DNA of 64,000 bases from Siniperca chuatsi (Eukaryota; Chordata; Actinopteri; Centrarchiformes; Sinipercidae): positions 26,524,955 to 26,588,954 of the forward strand of contig NC_058051.1 in the NCBI RefSeq assembly GCF_020085105.1, given 5' to 3'. Positions 1-25,369 of the stretch are shown in pieces. The position numbers were made by a program, and so were the translations under genes. The notes under the pieces were generated by a model. The model was given only the letters and a program-made list of their open reading frames with translations. It had not been told where the DNA came from and did not search any database. Position 1 is the stretch's first letter. The number at the start of each line of letters is the position of its first letter.

Positions 1-480
1 ATATGACATTATTAGATTTTTAATACTGATGCACATGTAGCATTTTGCTGTTGTAGCTGGTCGAGGCGGAGCTAGTTTTAACTTCTTTATATACATTTAG
101 ATAGTTTAGTGCAGTGGTTCCCAACCTAGGCGTCGAGCCTGCTCTAAAGAGTCACAAGATAAATCTGAGGGGTTGTGAGATGATTAATGGGGCAGGAAAG
201 AAGAAAAAACAAAGTTCTGCTGCACAAATTTGAATTCATATTTTGGACTTTTCTCTAATGTTTGCTGTTTTTTTTTTTAAACTTAAAATCTTAATATGAA
301 AAGTAACTAGTAATTACACCTGCCAAATAAATGTAGTGGAGTAAAAAGCACAATCTTTCCCTCTGAAATATAGTGAAGTGTAAAACAGCATAAAATGGAA
401 ATACTCCAATAAAGTACAAGTACCTCAAAACTGTAGTACCGTGCTTGAGTACATGTACATAACTACATTCCACCACTGCT
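1..480 (-). repeat. Composite dispersed repeat, antisense copy cut by the window edge
   Basis: The right edge reads as the reverse complement of a teleost repeat that begins CAGTGGTGGAA and continues with many copies of AAGTAC. Bases 110-240 hold a second module (a 'gtggttcccaacct' motif and an A-rich stretch). The same two modules occur in the same order, inverted relative to this copy, at 62228-62890. No coding potential is visible, and a short open frame at 291-476 is explained by the repeat. Confidence 0.75.
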
Positions 481-540
481 GGTTACTGATTCAGGTTTCT
501 GAAAAATAGATTTAAACGGTGGTCCGGAGTGAAACATCTG

Positions 541-961
541 GAAACATAGACGATCTTTGGCTGCACCACTGCGGCCAACGGTCCGGCCGTTGACGTCCGT
601 CACGTCTCGCCGTTACGTCGGCAGGGTAGGAAGCACGGCGAGCAGACAGTCCGTGATGATGGAGCTCTGTCTAGGCGACAGTGCTCATTATGGTGATATC
701 TGACACCTCCAGTGACATTATGCACGTTTGGCTCGCTTGACACGCGATGTGACTGCGGATTCGAGTCCGATATGACTCGGATGCTTGTAGCTAGCTAGCT
801 AGCTGTTAGCTTAGCCCTCATCCATCCTGCTACAGTCAGAGAGCTCCAGCAGGCAGCTAGCAGCTGAGCTGATCAGCTGCAGCACCACGCAGAGCCCGGC
901 GAGAGGATGATGAGGCCTTAAATGTCAGATCGGCGACGGTGTGTTCAGTCATCAAATACAG
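541..961 (+). promoter_or_regulatory. hipk1: Probable CpG-rich promoter and non-coding first exon of hipk1
   Basis: This is the first CpG-rich stretch upstream of the hipk1 start, in otherwise AT-rich DNA. It carries a cluster of CRE-like half sites: TGACG at 591, CGTCA at 598 and TTACGTCG at 613. A near-palindrome lies around 576-592 and a GCTA tetranucleotide run around 789-804. A good donor (CAG|GTATTG) ends the inferred exon at 961. The donor pairs with an acceptor at 3031 or 3075, just before the start codon. A short upstream ATG frame (656-703) would lie in this exon if transcription starts before it. The transcription start is inferred, not seen. Confidence 0.5.
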
Positions 962-1194
962 GTATTGTCATTCATGAATAGGTAAAGCTATCAGACAGCC
1001 GTTACCTTCATATCAGTGGCGTGCACAGACACTTGAAGGGGCAGGGGCCAAAAACCGAAACCCTGACCCCAATGTGTGATCTAGGTGGGGCATAGCAGGT
1101 AGACAGGGCACTCGGGGGCACACATATCAATCAAATGTCACAAGTTGGTTGTGTTGTCTGATAAGTCTTGTGATGTTCTACATTTTTCTAGTCT

Positions 1195-1532
1195 GGAGCT
1201 GAAACGATTAGTTGATGTGTCAAATAATTGATGAGTTGATCTAAAGAAAAAATAATTGTCAACTGTTTTGATAATAAATAGTTTCCGTCATTTTTTTCAA
1301 GTACAAAAAGCACCATCCATTCTCTGGCTCCAGCTTCTCCTATGGGAGGATTTTGTGCTTTTCTTTGTTTTGTATCTTCGTAAACTGAATATCTGGGGGG
1401 CTCTGTGAACTTGTGACAGGCGGTTTTAAAAAAAAAAAAAACTATTTTCTGATGTTTTAGACTAAATGATTAATTGTAAAAATAATGAGAAGATAATGAT
1501 AATGAAAATAATCTTTTGTTGCAGCGCTACAT
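1195..1532. repeat. 'Orphan TAATCG' dispersed repeat, hipk1 intron 1
   Basis: The stretch begins with a 'gctgaaacgattagttg' motif and ends at 'gttgcagcgct'. This is the layout of an abundant teleost repeat bounded by variants of 'gctgcaactaacgatta'. Sister copies lie at 2608-2955, 18938-19432 and 21805-22132. It is non-coding. Confidence 0.65.
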
Positions 1533-1850
1533 CAGTCCATATCGTATTCCTCTGTGCCATAGATGTCCATTGTTGATGAAAAAGTATTTTAAAACATAAA
1601 TGAGCCACACAGTTGCACTGGGTGACATGTTCCTTCATTACAATAAACTTGGGCAGTGTAGTTTATTTTGACACAATCCCACATACACCATCCTGCTGTG
1701 GTAAATAATCACCAGACCGATGATTCACAACCAGGGAGTACGTCTGGTACATGGAAAGATTGTGGATAGCTTGGCTAATTTGAATAAATAGAAATGATGA
1801 CCTGGTAATAAAATGAAAACACAAACAAAAACAATACAAAAAAAACAAAT

Positions 1851-1917
1851 GTATATACAGTATGTGTACATATATATGTGTTTATGTATATGTGTATATA
1901 TACTGTATATGTATATG
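1851..1917. repeat. Low-complexity TA/TG tract
   Basis: Imperfect alternation of TATA, TGTG and TATATG units in hipk1 intron 1. It is simple sequence with no further signal. Confidence 0.8.
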
Positions 1918-2017
1918 GAGAGCTAAAAGTAATTGATTAATATGAATAATAATCAATTTGGAACATGGTGTCATGAAGGGGCACTGGAGTTTATCTGACA
2001 GGGTGGTGGAACCACTG

Positions 2018-2345
2018 TACTAGAGCACCAAATGTGTATTAATCCGCGGCTGAAAATAGTCCCCAACAATTTCACCATTTACTCCTGTTTGAGTAACTTT
2101 GCTAAAAACAACATGAAGCTGTTCTTTCTACTACACGTATTGCTGGAGCTTTGACCTCTCTTAAAAACTACAGTGCCCAGCTGTTTTAAGAAATTGCAGA
2201 GACATTTAAAAAAAAAAAAAAGATATTATATATTTGTGACATCTTTTAAAGATTTACATCTTTAGAAGGATCCAATTGGCTTGGGACTGAGAGCCACACA
2301 CAGGGTAGAGAACGCAGAAAGCACTGAGAGACGGACTAACACATT
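2018..2345 (+). repeat. Dispersed repeat, copy 1 of a pair
   Basis: This stretch shares a series of motifs in the same order with 14395-14650. These include 'gagcaccaaatg', 'ttaatccgc', 'gaaaatagtccccaaca', 'acagtgcccagctgtttta' and 'gagagccaca'. Both copies sit in hipk1 introns, so it is a dispersed family. A poly-A tract interrupts it at about 2207-2221. Confidence 0.7.
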
Positions 2346-2479
2346 TTTGGTTTTCGTCTTTTTATGGGATTTGTTGATAATAACAAAAATATAGAATATC
2401 ACGAGCCTAATCCTTTATTGTTGTAATTTGCAGCAATCTATCACTTAAAGTCATGTCATCTGGCCAAAAAGGAACTACT

Positions 2480-2502
2480 TATATATATATATATATATAT
2501 AT
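2480..2502. repeat. (TA)n microsatellite
   Basis: A perfect TA run of about 11 units in hipk1 intron 1. Confidence 0.9.
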
Positions 2503-2607
2503 GCCATATAATGAGTATTTGTAACCTGTGAGGGGGAAAATTATTGAACAGAGCACCATAAACACAAAAGTCAAAGTTAGCTCCACTGGTTGGATCCATT
2601 TAGACTA

Positions 2608-2955
2608 TTTTAATTATCAATTCCATTATCAATTCATCTGCAGATTATTCTTTTGATTAATCAGTTAACCGTTTGGTCTATAGAACATCAGGAAACAGCC
2701 AAAAATACCCATCACAATTTCCTACAACCTAAGGTGATATCATCAAAACGCTTGTTTTGTCAGTCGAAAACCTAAAATTATTCAAATTACTTTAATGTAA
2801 GGCAAGCAGCAAATTCTCACATTTTAACTGGAATCTGCAAATATTTGGCATTTTTACTTAACAAATGACCTAAACGACGATTAATTATCAAAATAGTTGC
2901 TAGTTTGTTTTCTGGTGATCGACTAAATGATTAATCGACTAATCGTTGCAGGTCT
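2608..2955 (+). repeat. 'TAATCG' dispersed repeat, intron 1
   Basis: It ends with 'gactaatcgttgcagg' and contains 'gattaatcagttaacc', 'ggtctatagaacatcagg' and 'cccatcacaatttcc'. All are hallmarks of the family seen at 1195-1532 and 21805-22132. Confidence 0.7.
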
Positions 2956-3056
2956 AGATCCATTTCATATCTCGTCTGCATCTTCTTCAGTAAATGACAA
3001 ACTCTTAATTCCACCTGTGTCTTCGTCTTAGATGTCCTGTTGATGGTTGCTGCTGA

Positions 3057-17071
<14,015 letters not shown>

Positions 17072-18093
17072 AGACTGATGGCTGATTGAGACAGAAGCTC
17101 TGCATGAAGACCAAATGGAGACCAAGACTAGAGGAGCACAAGCTCATCACAGGTGGCTGTGATTACACTTGTTTTCAACTAAACTTTTAACTTTCCTTTA
17201 CTGTCCAGTCCTTATTTCTGTGATTATAAATAATCACAGAATGTATTTATATTTTAATCACGGTCCGTTTAAAAAAAAAAAAAAAAAAAAAAAAATGTTC
17301 CAACTTTGGAGTTTCTTTGCGTTGCATACAGCATGTTAACAGCAACAAACAGTGGAGTCTGTAAGTATCTGAACAGTGATACATTTCTTGTTGTGTTGGT
17401 TCTGTACTCCAGTACTCCAGATTTCGAAATTAAACAATAAGTATGTGAGCGCCGACTTTCAGCTTTAATTTAAAGGGTGTTTACATCCACATCAGATGAA
17501 ACGAGTAGGAATTGTAGCTCTTTTTATACATAGTCAAATTCCAAACAAAAAGCTGAAAATTCTACTTACAGACTGCAATGTTAAGTTGATGTTTAACGTA
17601 ACCAAATGTTTATTTCATTTGAGAAATGTGTGTTAAGGAGAAACTGGAACTTGCTGCTCTCTATTATCATTATTATCGTTAAAAGTTGCATTTACATATA
17701 CACAATTGCCTTACTTATTTAGGCCAATGTCTTTTATTTTAAACTTTAATATGTCAACACGTCGTGATAAGTTAGATGTTGTATGTTTCATTTATGAATG
17801 TACTGTGTGTGTTATCTGTATTATGAAAAAAAATGGAGAAAGTAAGATATGTACTGTACTGTATAATGATGTGTCTGTGTTCTCCAAATGTTTTCCATTC
17901 TGTTTTAGTACTGGCCATTGACTTGATTATATTTATGTGTTTAGTATGTTGAATGATGCAGTACGTTTCAGCAGTAGAGTAGGGTGTGGTATTTAGAGGG
18001 GATTGTCATGTTTTTTACAGTTTTAAAGTTATTCTTAAGGTTGCATGTGTCTGACATGGAGTAGCATTCAGGACAGGTTCAAAAACTGCAGCT
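17072..18093 (+). other. hipk1: hipk1 3' UTR region, proximal part
   Basis: AT-rich non-coding DNA after the stop codon, with a 23-base A run near 17272-17294 and an ATTAAA at 17429. HIPK transcripts usually have long 3' UTRs. The true end was not determined. Confidence 0.55.
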
Positions 18094-18423
18094 TTAAAAG
18101 GTCCAGTGTGTAACATTTAGGAGGAGCTGTTGGCACAAATGGAATATAATATTTAAATATAAGTATGTTTTCATTACCTTAGAATAAGACGTTTTATCTA
18201 CAGAGGGAGCGGGTCCCCTTCCACGGAGGTCGCCATGTTTCTACAGTAGCCCACAACAGACAAACCAATCACTGGCTCTAGATTGGGCCTTTTGCGTTTT
18301 TTGCAAGTTTGCGGCCACCGTAGTTTCTCCTACAGGCTTGGAAGGGGAGGGTGAGGCGAGCGCTATTCAAATGGTCAAATTTTACCACTAGATGCCACTA
18401 AATCCTACAAACTGGACCTTTAA
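18094..18423. mobile_element. MITE with TTAAAAGGTCCAGT ends
   Basis: The left end TTAAAAGGTCCAGTGTGTAA and the right end TACAAACTGGACCTTTAA are inverted repeats. The interior ('gagcgggtccccttccacgg', 'ccaatcactggctctag', 'gatgccactaaatcctac') matches an abundant percomorph MITE that I recognise. It lies in the likely hipk1 3' UTR or just beyond. Confidence 0.85.
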
Positions 18424-18811
18424 CTGATTTTCAGTGTTTGCAGAACACAGATTATTAATGTTATGTTTGATTTGTATGACAAACACAATGATATTGGGAA
18501 AATGTAAAAGCTCTTGTCTTGTGAAGTGATGTTTGTGAAGTAAAGCGTGCATATAAAATCTGATTGGGTATCACACTATCATGTAAAAGTCAAAGCCATT
18601 TAGATTGCAATTGTAAAATTCACAGTAATGCGTTCGAATTGTGAATAATCAGATCCGACAAAGATGATTTATAAAAATATGAATTGATGTTTAGTATGTA
18701 ACCGCTTCTAAACAAATCATTGGTGAAATGATGGTTGTTCTTACAATCCTGCTGTGTTGTGAAGTGCTACATAACATAGAACACACAATGAACCTTAACC
18801 CGTATATACGC

Positions 18812-18817
18812 AATAAA
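18812..18817 (+). terminator. hipk1: Candidate poly(A) signal for hipk1
   Basis: This is the first canonical AATAAA on the plus strand after the hipk1 stop, about 1.74 kb downstream. Neither cleavage site nor usage can be read from the sequence. The ATTAAA at 17429 is an alternative. Confidence 0.3.
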
Positions 18818-18937
18818 ATCTTCTCCAAACACTGGGACTCACTGATGATTAAAACTACAGAATCTTTAAAATTAACTGATTACATAATCTCACATACATC
18901 CGTATTCAATACAGAATCTATGAGTATTGATTCAGAG

Positions 18938-19432
18938 TAGGGCTGAACCTACCGACTATTGTTATTATCAATTAATCTGGCAATTATTTTTTTCAATTGA
19001 TCAGTTGGTCTAAGAAAAAAATAGAATTTTGTTTTGTCCGACCACCAGTCCAAAACCCAAAGATATTCAGATTTTAATGACACCGAACTAGAAAATATTA
19101 GCATTGTCATTGTGAGCGTGTTATAGAGAATCTTTGGTGTTAGCATGCTGAAGTTAGCATTTAACTACAAGTGCTATGGAAACGTTAAAGCCTCACATGG
19201 CTGCTAACATGGCAGTAGACTCCGTCATGTTTAAGCAAAAATACCATAAATGTACTCATTCTGACTTCTTAAATCAGAATATTTGCTGTTTTTTTCTCCT
19301 ATATAATAGTAAATTGAATATATTTGGGGGTTGGACCGTTTGTATAGACAAAACAAGCAACTTGGTCATTTTACATGTTTTTCTGACATTTTGTTGGCTA
19401 AAAGATTGATCTGCGATGCTACTTGCAGCACT
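18938..19432 (+). repeat. 'TAATCG' dispersed repeat with a second repeat inserted
   Basis: It begins 'agggctgaacctaccgac' and ends 'gatgctacttgcagcac'. At about 19097-19215 it is interrupted by a fragment ('attagcattgtcattgtgag') of the family seen at 45213-45632. The stretch from 19433 to 20465 between hipk1 and sdf4 is AT-rich with no recognised feature. Confidence 0.65.
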
Positions 19433-20465
19433 AAAATTACACATAAAACACTAAAGAAATCCATGTACTATTGCATTTATAAGAAATATTTATTGTTTAC
19501 CAGTATATTTGCAATACATTTTATAAAGCTGTGTCACATTCTGTTATCATAAATCTTATCTTACAATCAAAACAGGAAGCACAGAGAGAGGGAGAAGCCT
19601 GTAGTGTAGCAGGATCTGAAAACAACACAGGTCATTGAAAAATTCAAAAAAATATATAAAATAAAAATAAAATGGAGAAATGTAATGCCATTGTTTGTCC
19701 ATGCATTTGAAAACAAGGTACAGGTGGAATTGTACAGATTAACAAAGAGCATTCAAATTTTAACAGGTAAACATGATGAAGAGTGAGTTATCCATCCTTT
19801 GTTAACCAAGACAAGGACTCCATGACCAGCCTCCTACCATAAGAGCATCCTAGACGGCAATAAAGCAAAAATTGTACAAACCTGTGTGATGTTCTAAGAT
19901 ACAGCTGACACAAATTATATTGATCAAATAAATAAGATCCTCTTTATCCACCATCTTAACAAGAGCATGAATTGGATTGCTTTTAGTCAAGAACAAAACA
20001 ATAGGCCTTTCCCGGAGGAGACATTTTGACCTGATAAACACAGGTGAAAGTAATTATGTTAATAATATCATTAATGTTATCAGTTACACCTGTGCTTTTC
20101 CTTCAATAAGTCAATATGTCTGCTGTGAAAAAGGCACAGTCATTCATATGAATCTCTTTGCTCAAGTTTTTATTACTCTGACAATACATTATTAATGAAA
20201 GTCTGTGCTAAGTAGGATTACTGTATGTTACTGAGGCAGGTTTTTAGTTATACTATTATTTGTTTTTACACAATCAATACCCTGTTTATAAGCAGAAGGA
20301 CGGATACTATCTATTATGGAAACTAGTGGAATTGTACACCACTAATGACAAAAATCACCTTTTGAATTTGGGGGAATGAAGCGGTAACAAGTACTATGTG
20401 CGTCAACAATAAACTCTTTTCATAATGATATCTCTATAAGGGTTGTTCCTTTCAGCAGCATTATA

Positions 20466-20471
20466 TTTATT
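20466..20471 (-). terminator. sdf4: Candidate poly(A) signal for sdf4
   Basis: AATAAA on the minus strand, 489 bases beyond the sdf4 stop codon. Further AATAAA motifs lie more distally (20168 and about 19488). Which is used cannot be told. Confidence 0.35.
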
Positions 20472-20894
20472 TTAATCAGCTTTTCTCTCTGACAGAGGCA
20501 TTGGTACATGACAATGAATATTTACACTGTATACAGACTCGGCAGCTAAAAACAACAGATCCTGCAGAACAAATAGCTCGCCTAGCTGCGCAGTCTCTCT
20601 CACCACTGTACCAGGAACAGAAAAATCTAGTCAGGGTTAAAATTCCTCATATACACACATTTCACAATATAAACACAAATATTAATTTGGAGTTGCTGCG
20701 GTGCCTCAAATTTATGGGAAAGCCCAACATTTAAAAAGTCAAACAGTTCAATGGCACACAGAAGGCAGACCATGCTGGCAGACAGTCCCGGGCTGAAGGG
20801 AGGATGTATTAATTTTAGACAGCAGTGAAAGAGGCCGTCAAGGCTAGGCTTTCAAACACAGAATTGCACACTAGATCATCCTATCGTTAGGTTG

Positions 20895-20906
20895 CCCCCC
20901 CCCCCC
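20895..20906. repeat. C12 homopolymer (G12 in sdf4 mRNA)
   Basis: A pure run in the proximal 3' UTR of sdf4, 54 bases after the stop codon. Confidence 0.9.
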
Positions 20907-20959
20907 AGGCTTGTCCCTGAAGCAGATTTAGGATGAGAGGGGGAAGGATGCATTTGTCT

Positions 20960-21136
20960 TCAGAACTCCTCGTGAACATTTCTGGCGTAATCCATGAGCT
21001 TGCTGCCCGTGAAGTATTCGCTATACTTGAGAATCTCGTCCAGCTCCAAATTGTGATTCTGGTTTTCATCTGCGACGGCAATCATCTGCTTGGCCTCGTT
21101 CAGAGCGTTGTGCTCATTCATCGGGTCCATGTACTC
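20960..21136 (-). CDS. sdf4: sdf4 last coding exon: EF-hand 6 and C-terminus
   Basis: Encodes residues 300-357 ([20 protein letters not shown]...ARNVHEEF). EF-hand 6 loop is [12 protein letters not shown] (322-333). The acceptor on the minus strand is GTACAG|GAG, and the stop is TGA at 20962-20960. Confidence 0.96.
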   Translation of the reverse strand, partial: EYMDPMNEHNALNEAKQMIAVADENQNHNLELDEILKYSEYFTGSKLMDYARNVHEEF

Positions 21137-24100
21137 CTGTACGCCACACGAGAAGACAAACCAAGAGGAGAAAGTTGACTGCACAGTTAAAAAGAAACTA
21201 TGGCGTTTTACGAGTCCCTGTTGACCGACTTAAAATATTTTAGTAGACTGGATACACAGTACTTCAGAGATACTGAGTTGAAAACGTCTGACACAACAAA
21301 TATAAAGAATCAAGAAATAAATATACGATATAATATTTAAACATTCAAACAAGACTTTTGCTTTTTCATTACTCACCTCCAGTTCCTCCATCGTTACAAT
21401 GCCATCACGGTCTGAATCAATGACTTCCTCAAACTCCTTCTTCCTCTCTCGAACCCAGTCGTCATCAATGTCCTGAGCCTGCTGGTTCTCCACGGTGCCC
21501 ACGGGTAAAGAGATGAACTCCGACAGTGTCAGCTTCTTATCACCATCCTGATCTACAAGCAAATCACAGTGAATATCTGACTTTCACTGTCTATCTGTTA
21601 AAATTTTCATGATGGGCCTCATCACAGAACAATGCTTACTCAAACACACATCGGCATTGATGGAAGGTACAACCATTTAGGATTTTAACATCAAATATTC
21701 AGGTCCACTAAAATATTTATAACAAACAGATGCGATATTTGCCGATAGTAATAGATCAAGTACTTCTTGTTACAACGTTCCAATGGAAAAGTACCACTAA
21801 TGGGCTTTTGTTATTAGTTGATTAATCGATCAACAGAAAATTAATCAGCAATTCTGATAATCGTGTCATTTTTGAAGGGAAAATGCTGATAATTTGCTGG
21901 TTCCAGCCTCTAAAATGTGAACATTTCCTTTGTTTTATATGATAAACTTGTCATCTTTGTGTTTAGAACTGTTCAGACAAAACTTTAAATTTAAAAATGC
22001 CACCTTCAGCTCTGGGAACTTGCGATGGGGATTTTTCACTGTTTTCTGAAATGTTATCGATCAAACAATTGATAAATTAAAGTGTTCTGCAGATTAATCA
22101 ATAATTAAAATAATCGTTAGTTGCAGCCCTAACACATACCATGTGATGTTCCTGCCCCATGTTTCCTGTCGCTTTCTACTGTGTCGTCTGAGTCAAAATG
22201 CCAACAGGAAGCAACAATGCTAGGCAGAACTTGTCGGTGCAGAAAGCATGACCCAAAAGCGAGTAGGACGTAGGAAGATGTTTACATAACCCAGTAACAT
22301 GTTTAATACCAGCCGAGCCAAACTGAGTTACAACACTTACATGCACCAAACCAGGTCATCTAATGGGATTAAGAACAGAATTCTCTCTGCATGTAAACGC
22401 ACTGATTTTTAAAAAATGTGACACATACAGTGCCATCTTAAATATCTGAAAGGGTGTACATTAAAGCTGCTATAACCAATATTGTTTTATTAGCAATGGA
22501 CCAAATAACTACGTCTGTGTTTTGGTTTTTCAGCCTGCGACTTTACGGTTTTGGTTCACTCTCAGCGCTCTCATCAGCAGCAGGCAGCTGTTTTCAACAA
22601 AATAGCTCTAAAAACCATCTGTACACTACCTGCTCAGCAACATACTTCTGAGTCTGGGTGGTGAACATAGTGGAGCATTTAATAGCTAAAGAGCCAGATA
22701 TCTCCCTCAGGAGTTGGTGGAGATCCAAACAGGTGATAACATGTCAGTGTTGGTTAACAGTTTGTTTCCGCTGCCTACAAGTGGCCAAAAAACAAAAAAC
22801 AAAAACTGTTTAAGACAATGAAGCTCATGATTCAGATGTTGGGTGAGTAAAATGTACCTAAGTCGCGCACAATCTCCTTGACCATGTATTTGAGCATGCC
22901 TCTGCTGTGCTCCGGATGAAGGAAAGACAGGAACTCCTGCTCATTCAGCAGCTGGTCTGCTGGGGGGTTGTCAGCCTGAAACCAGCGGTCCTTCAGGCTT
23001 TCCAAAACCTCCTGTGCTGCAATGATGAAGATAAGAAAAGTAAACTCAATTATATTGTTACCTTTACAGATTTTAACTAGATATCTGGAGCACATATTTT
23101 GAGATATTCTTGAAAATATTACGACATATTCCATAAAGTTCTGTACTTACTTTCCTCATCCAGTTTCAGATCTTCATTATTCTTTATTTTCTCAGCAATT
23201 TCCTTTTCATTGAAACCTTTGCTGGCCAGAAATTTGACTCTGTATTCATCCCATGTCACGTGACCTATGGACGAGCATGAATTGAGAATTTGGGTTTTGA
23301 CTAAACTGAAAATATGTATTAGTTTAGGACACAGTGTTGCAACATGGCCCACAAAGGCCACAAGCCTGACAGGATTTGAAAACAGACAGTGTGCTTTGAA
23401 TTATAAGTGGATGTGAGTTTCTGCTCTCTCTCACCGTCGCCGTCTGGGTCAACAGCACGGAAACTGTTCTTGTTCTCCACCATGGCCTCCTGAAAGTGCT
23501 CCTCTGTCTTCTCCATAATCCAGCGCTGCATCTCCTTGGCGCTAACACTCCTGTCCTTGTTGAAATCAACTCTGTGAGGGGAGAATTTAAAAAAAAAAAA
23601 GAAATGAGTTGCTAATTTAGCTCGAGTTATTGAGCATTAACACTGTTATGCTGTCACCGACGACCCATATGATGCATTAACTGCCTGGCTAGTGTCCAAT
23701 CCCATGCTTTTGTTTAAACTTGCCAAGCACTTATACCTTTAACATGGATATTTCTTTACCATTTAAGGTAAAAAAAAACAAGGGAAGAATAGTGAGGATT
23801 TGTCAAGTACTTTTCTTCCTGAAAAGGAAATTTGTCAAGTCAGGGAGGAGGATAAGTTTAAAAATATGGAGTAGCCTTTTCCTCTGTCTGCTATAACAAT
23901 GCCTGGCACATTGCCTTGTATAGTAACTGTAAACTATGCACAGTGGTTGAATGTAACTAAGTACATTTACTCAAATACTGTACTTAAGTACAAAATTTGA
24001 TGTATCTGTACTTTACTTGAGTATTTTCATTTGATGACACTTCTACTCCACTACATTTCAGAGGGCAATATATATATACTTTTGATTCCACTACAATTAT

Positions 24101-25210
24101 TTGAAAGCAATAGTTACTTTACAAGTAAAGATTTTACATACAAAACATATGAAGAACTTTTAACTACCCAATAAGATATAAAATTGTAGTTTAAACGATA
24201 CGTCAACTGATCAATTAGCTGTTTTGAGTTCTGAGTTTTGATAACTGATTAATCATATAAGTAATTTCTCATGTAAACATTTCATGGTTTCAGCTCCTCA
24301 AATATGACAATTTGCTGCTTTACATTTTGATAATACTACTTATGTACTTTTTGAACATTTTCAATGTAGAACTTTCACTTGTAATGGAGTATTTTTACAG
24401 TGTGGTATTGGTACTTTTACTTAAGTAAAGAATCTGAATACTTCCTCCACCACTGACTACGCAGAGAAATATTTGCATATCCCCCCCCACTTAAGTGCAT
24501 TCTTTCTTTCAATTCAGGTACTCTTATCTAGTGCCTTATATTTGTTCTTACATGAATGTTTTTTTCTATATCTGGATTCTGCTTTCTACAAAGAGGAAAA
24601 GGACTTATAGTAAATAATACCGGGGTTTCACAATACTCAGTTCACTTTCTCAATCTGTGCGTTTTGCAATACCACGCTGTTGTGACACAGCCAAAGCACA
24701 TCTAAACACAACACACCTTCAGCTTCTCATGACAGTGATAAGCATAGTTATCACTGCATATGGGACATTTTTCCTACGCCTCTCTTTGTTAGTTTAGTGT
24801 TCAAATGTTTAGCATTTAAAGTCTGGTGCTGGTGACTTCTGAATAACCATATCTGCCGCTACGCTCAAGCATCTAGTTCAGGAATGCTGTATGTCTTACT
24901 TGGTGAAAATCTCAATAAGCTTCTTCCTGTTTCTCCTTGGCTCCGAGTCCTCCTCAAACTCCTCCATCTCTTTACCCAGGAAAACCTCCTGATGGAAGTC
25001 CTTATTGAGGTGGCCATCCATCTCCATCTTTACCCCATTCAGGTGGTCTGGGGGAAGAATCTCGTTCTCGTCCTTGCTGGGTGGAGTCTTATCTTTAGAG
25101 GCTGACATGTTGGCTGGCCGTGCATGAACATCCATGGTGTGGAGCAGGATACAGACAAGCAGAGAAACAGCCAAGAGGTTTCTGCACCACAATTTTCTCC
25201 AAACAGCCAT
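20960..25210 (-). CDS. sdf4: Stromal cell-derived factor 4 / 45-kDa calcium-binding protein (sdf4, Cab45), 6 coding exons, 357 aa
   Basis: A Golgi-lumen EF-hand protein of the CREC family. In mammals it binds calcium and helps sort secretory cargo at the trans-Golgi.
Coding exons on the minus strand, in order: 25210-24900, 23571-23435, 23264-23151, 23016-22858, 21552-21377, 21136-20960. All junctions keep the frame; human SDF4 is 362 residues.
An N-terminal hydrophobic segment ([13 protein letters not shown]) reads as a signal peptide. Then come [13 protein letters not shown] and [10 protein letters not shown], as in mammals.
EF-hand loops: 106-117, 145-156, about 203-216 (degenerate), 241-252, 286-297 and 322-333. 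The protein ends VHEEF.
The start at 25208-25210 gives the only complete signal peptide, with a splice acceptor 9-10 bases upstream. Confidence 0.96.
21377..21552 (-). CDS. sdf4: sdf4 coding exon 5: EF-hands 4 and 5
   Basis: Encodes residues 241-299. It carries the canonical loops [12 protein letters not shown] (241-252) and [12 protein letters not shown] (286-297), joined by [20 protein letters not shown] as in mammals. The acceptor is CTTGTAG|AT and the donor GAG|GTGAGT. Confidence 0.97.
21805..22132 (-). repeat. 'TAATCG' dispersed repeat, sdf4 intron 5
   Basis: The right edge reads 'cgttagttgcagccct' and the left part 'gttgattaatcgatcaac'. It is the reverse orientation of the family at 2608-2955. 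Confidence 0.7.
22460..22800 (+). repeat. Family B dispersed repeat, sdf4 intron 5
   Basis: It starts 'aaagctgctataacc' and contains 'tttggttcactctcagcgct', 'gtggagcatttaatagctaa', 'tcaggagttggtggaga' and 'ctacaagtggcc'. Other copies: 36321-36590 (nested), 50395-50765, and 59150-59410 (inverted). Confidence 0.75.
22858..23016 (-). CDS. sdf4: sdf4 coding exon 4: degenerate EF-hand 3
   Basis: Encodes residues 188-241 ([20 protein letters not shown]...IVRDL). The third EF loop ([12 protein letters not shown]) lacks the usual spacing of acidic residues, as does the mammalian one. The acceptor is ATTGCAG|CAC and the donor TTAG|GTACAT. Confidence 0.95.
23151..23264 (-). CDS. sdf4: sdf4 coding exon 3
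   Basis: Encodes residues 150-188 ([21 protein letters not shown]...KLDEE). It completes EF-hand 2 (DPDGDGHVTWDE), whose loop is split by the intron as a glycine codon. The acceptor is CCATAG|GTC and the donor GAAA|GTAAGT. Confidence 0.95.
23435..23571 (-). CDS. sdf4: sdf4 coding exon 2: EF-hand 1 and start of EF-hand 2
   Basis: Encodes residues 104-150 ([20 protein letters not shown]...VDPDGDG). The EF-hand 1 loop is [12 protein letters not shown] (106-117). The acceptor is CTCACAG|AG and the donor GACG|GTGAGA. Confidence 0.96.
23941..24455. mobile_element. CAGTGGT...ACCACTG repeat (AAGTAC-rich), sdf4 intron 2
   Basis: The termini CAGTGGTTGAATGTAACTAA and TACTTCCTCCACCACTG form short inverted ends. 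The body is rich in 'actttactt' and 'aagtac'. A fragment of the 'TAATCG' family sits inside at about 24195-24320. Related copies: 1-480, 34690-34860 (partial), 62228-62890 and 62996-63489. Confidence 0.75.
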
Positions 25211-25218
25211 GATTGTCT
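24900..25218 (-). CDS. sdf4: sdf4 first coding exon: signal peptide and pro-region
   Basis: Coding part is 25210-24900. It encodes residues 1-104, from [20 protein letters not shown] through [13 protein letters not shown] to [10 protein letters not shown]. An acceptor CTTCTAG| at 25219-25220 leaves 8 bases of 5' UTR in this exon, so a non-coding exon lies upstream. The donor is ACCAA|GTAAGA. Confidence 0.95.
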
Positions 25219-25369
25219 CTAGAAGGGTAAATTAGTTAGGATTAGTTTTGTGAGCTAACTCTGAAAATAAAAAATGGTATCAACCGAAGTTAGCTAAAAC
25301 AAGATAATGTTGATGCACATCATCAAGCACACTTGTAGAGGTTTACAATGATGCCTCAACTTTAATGCC

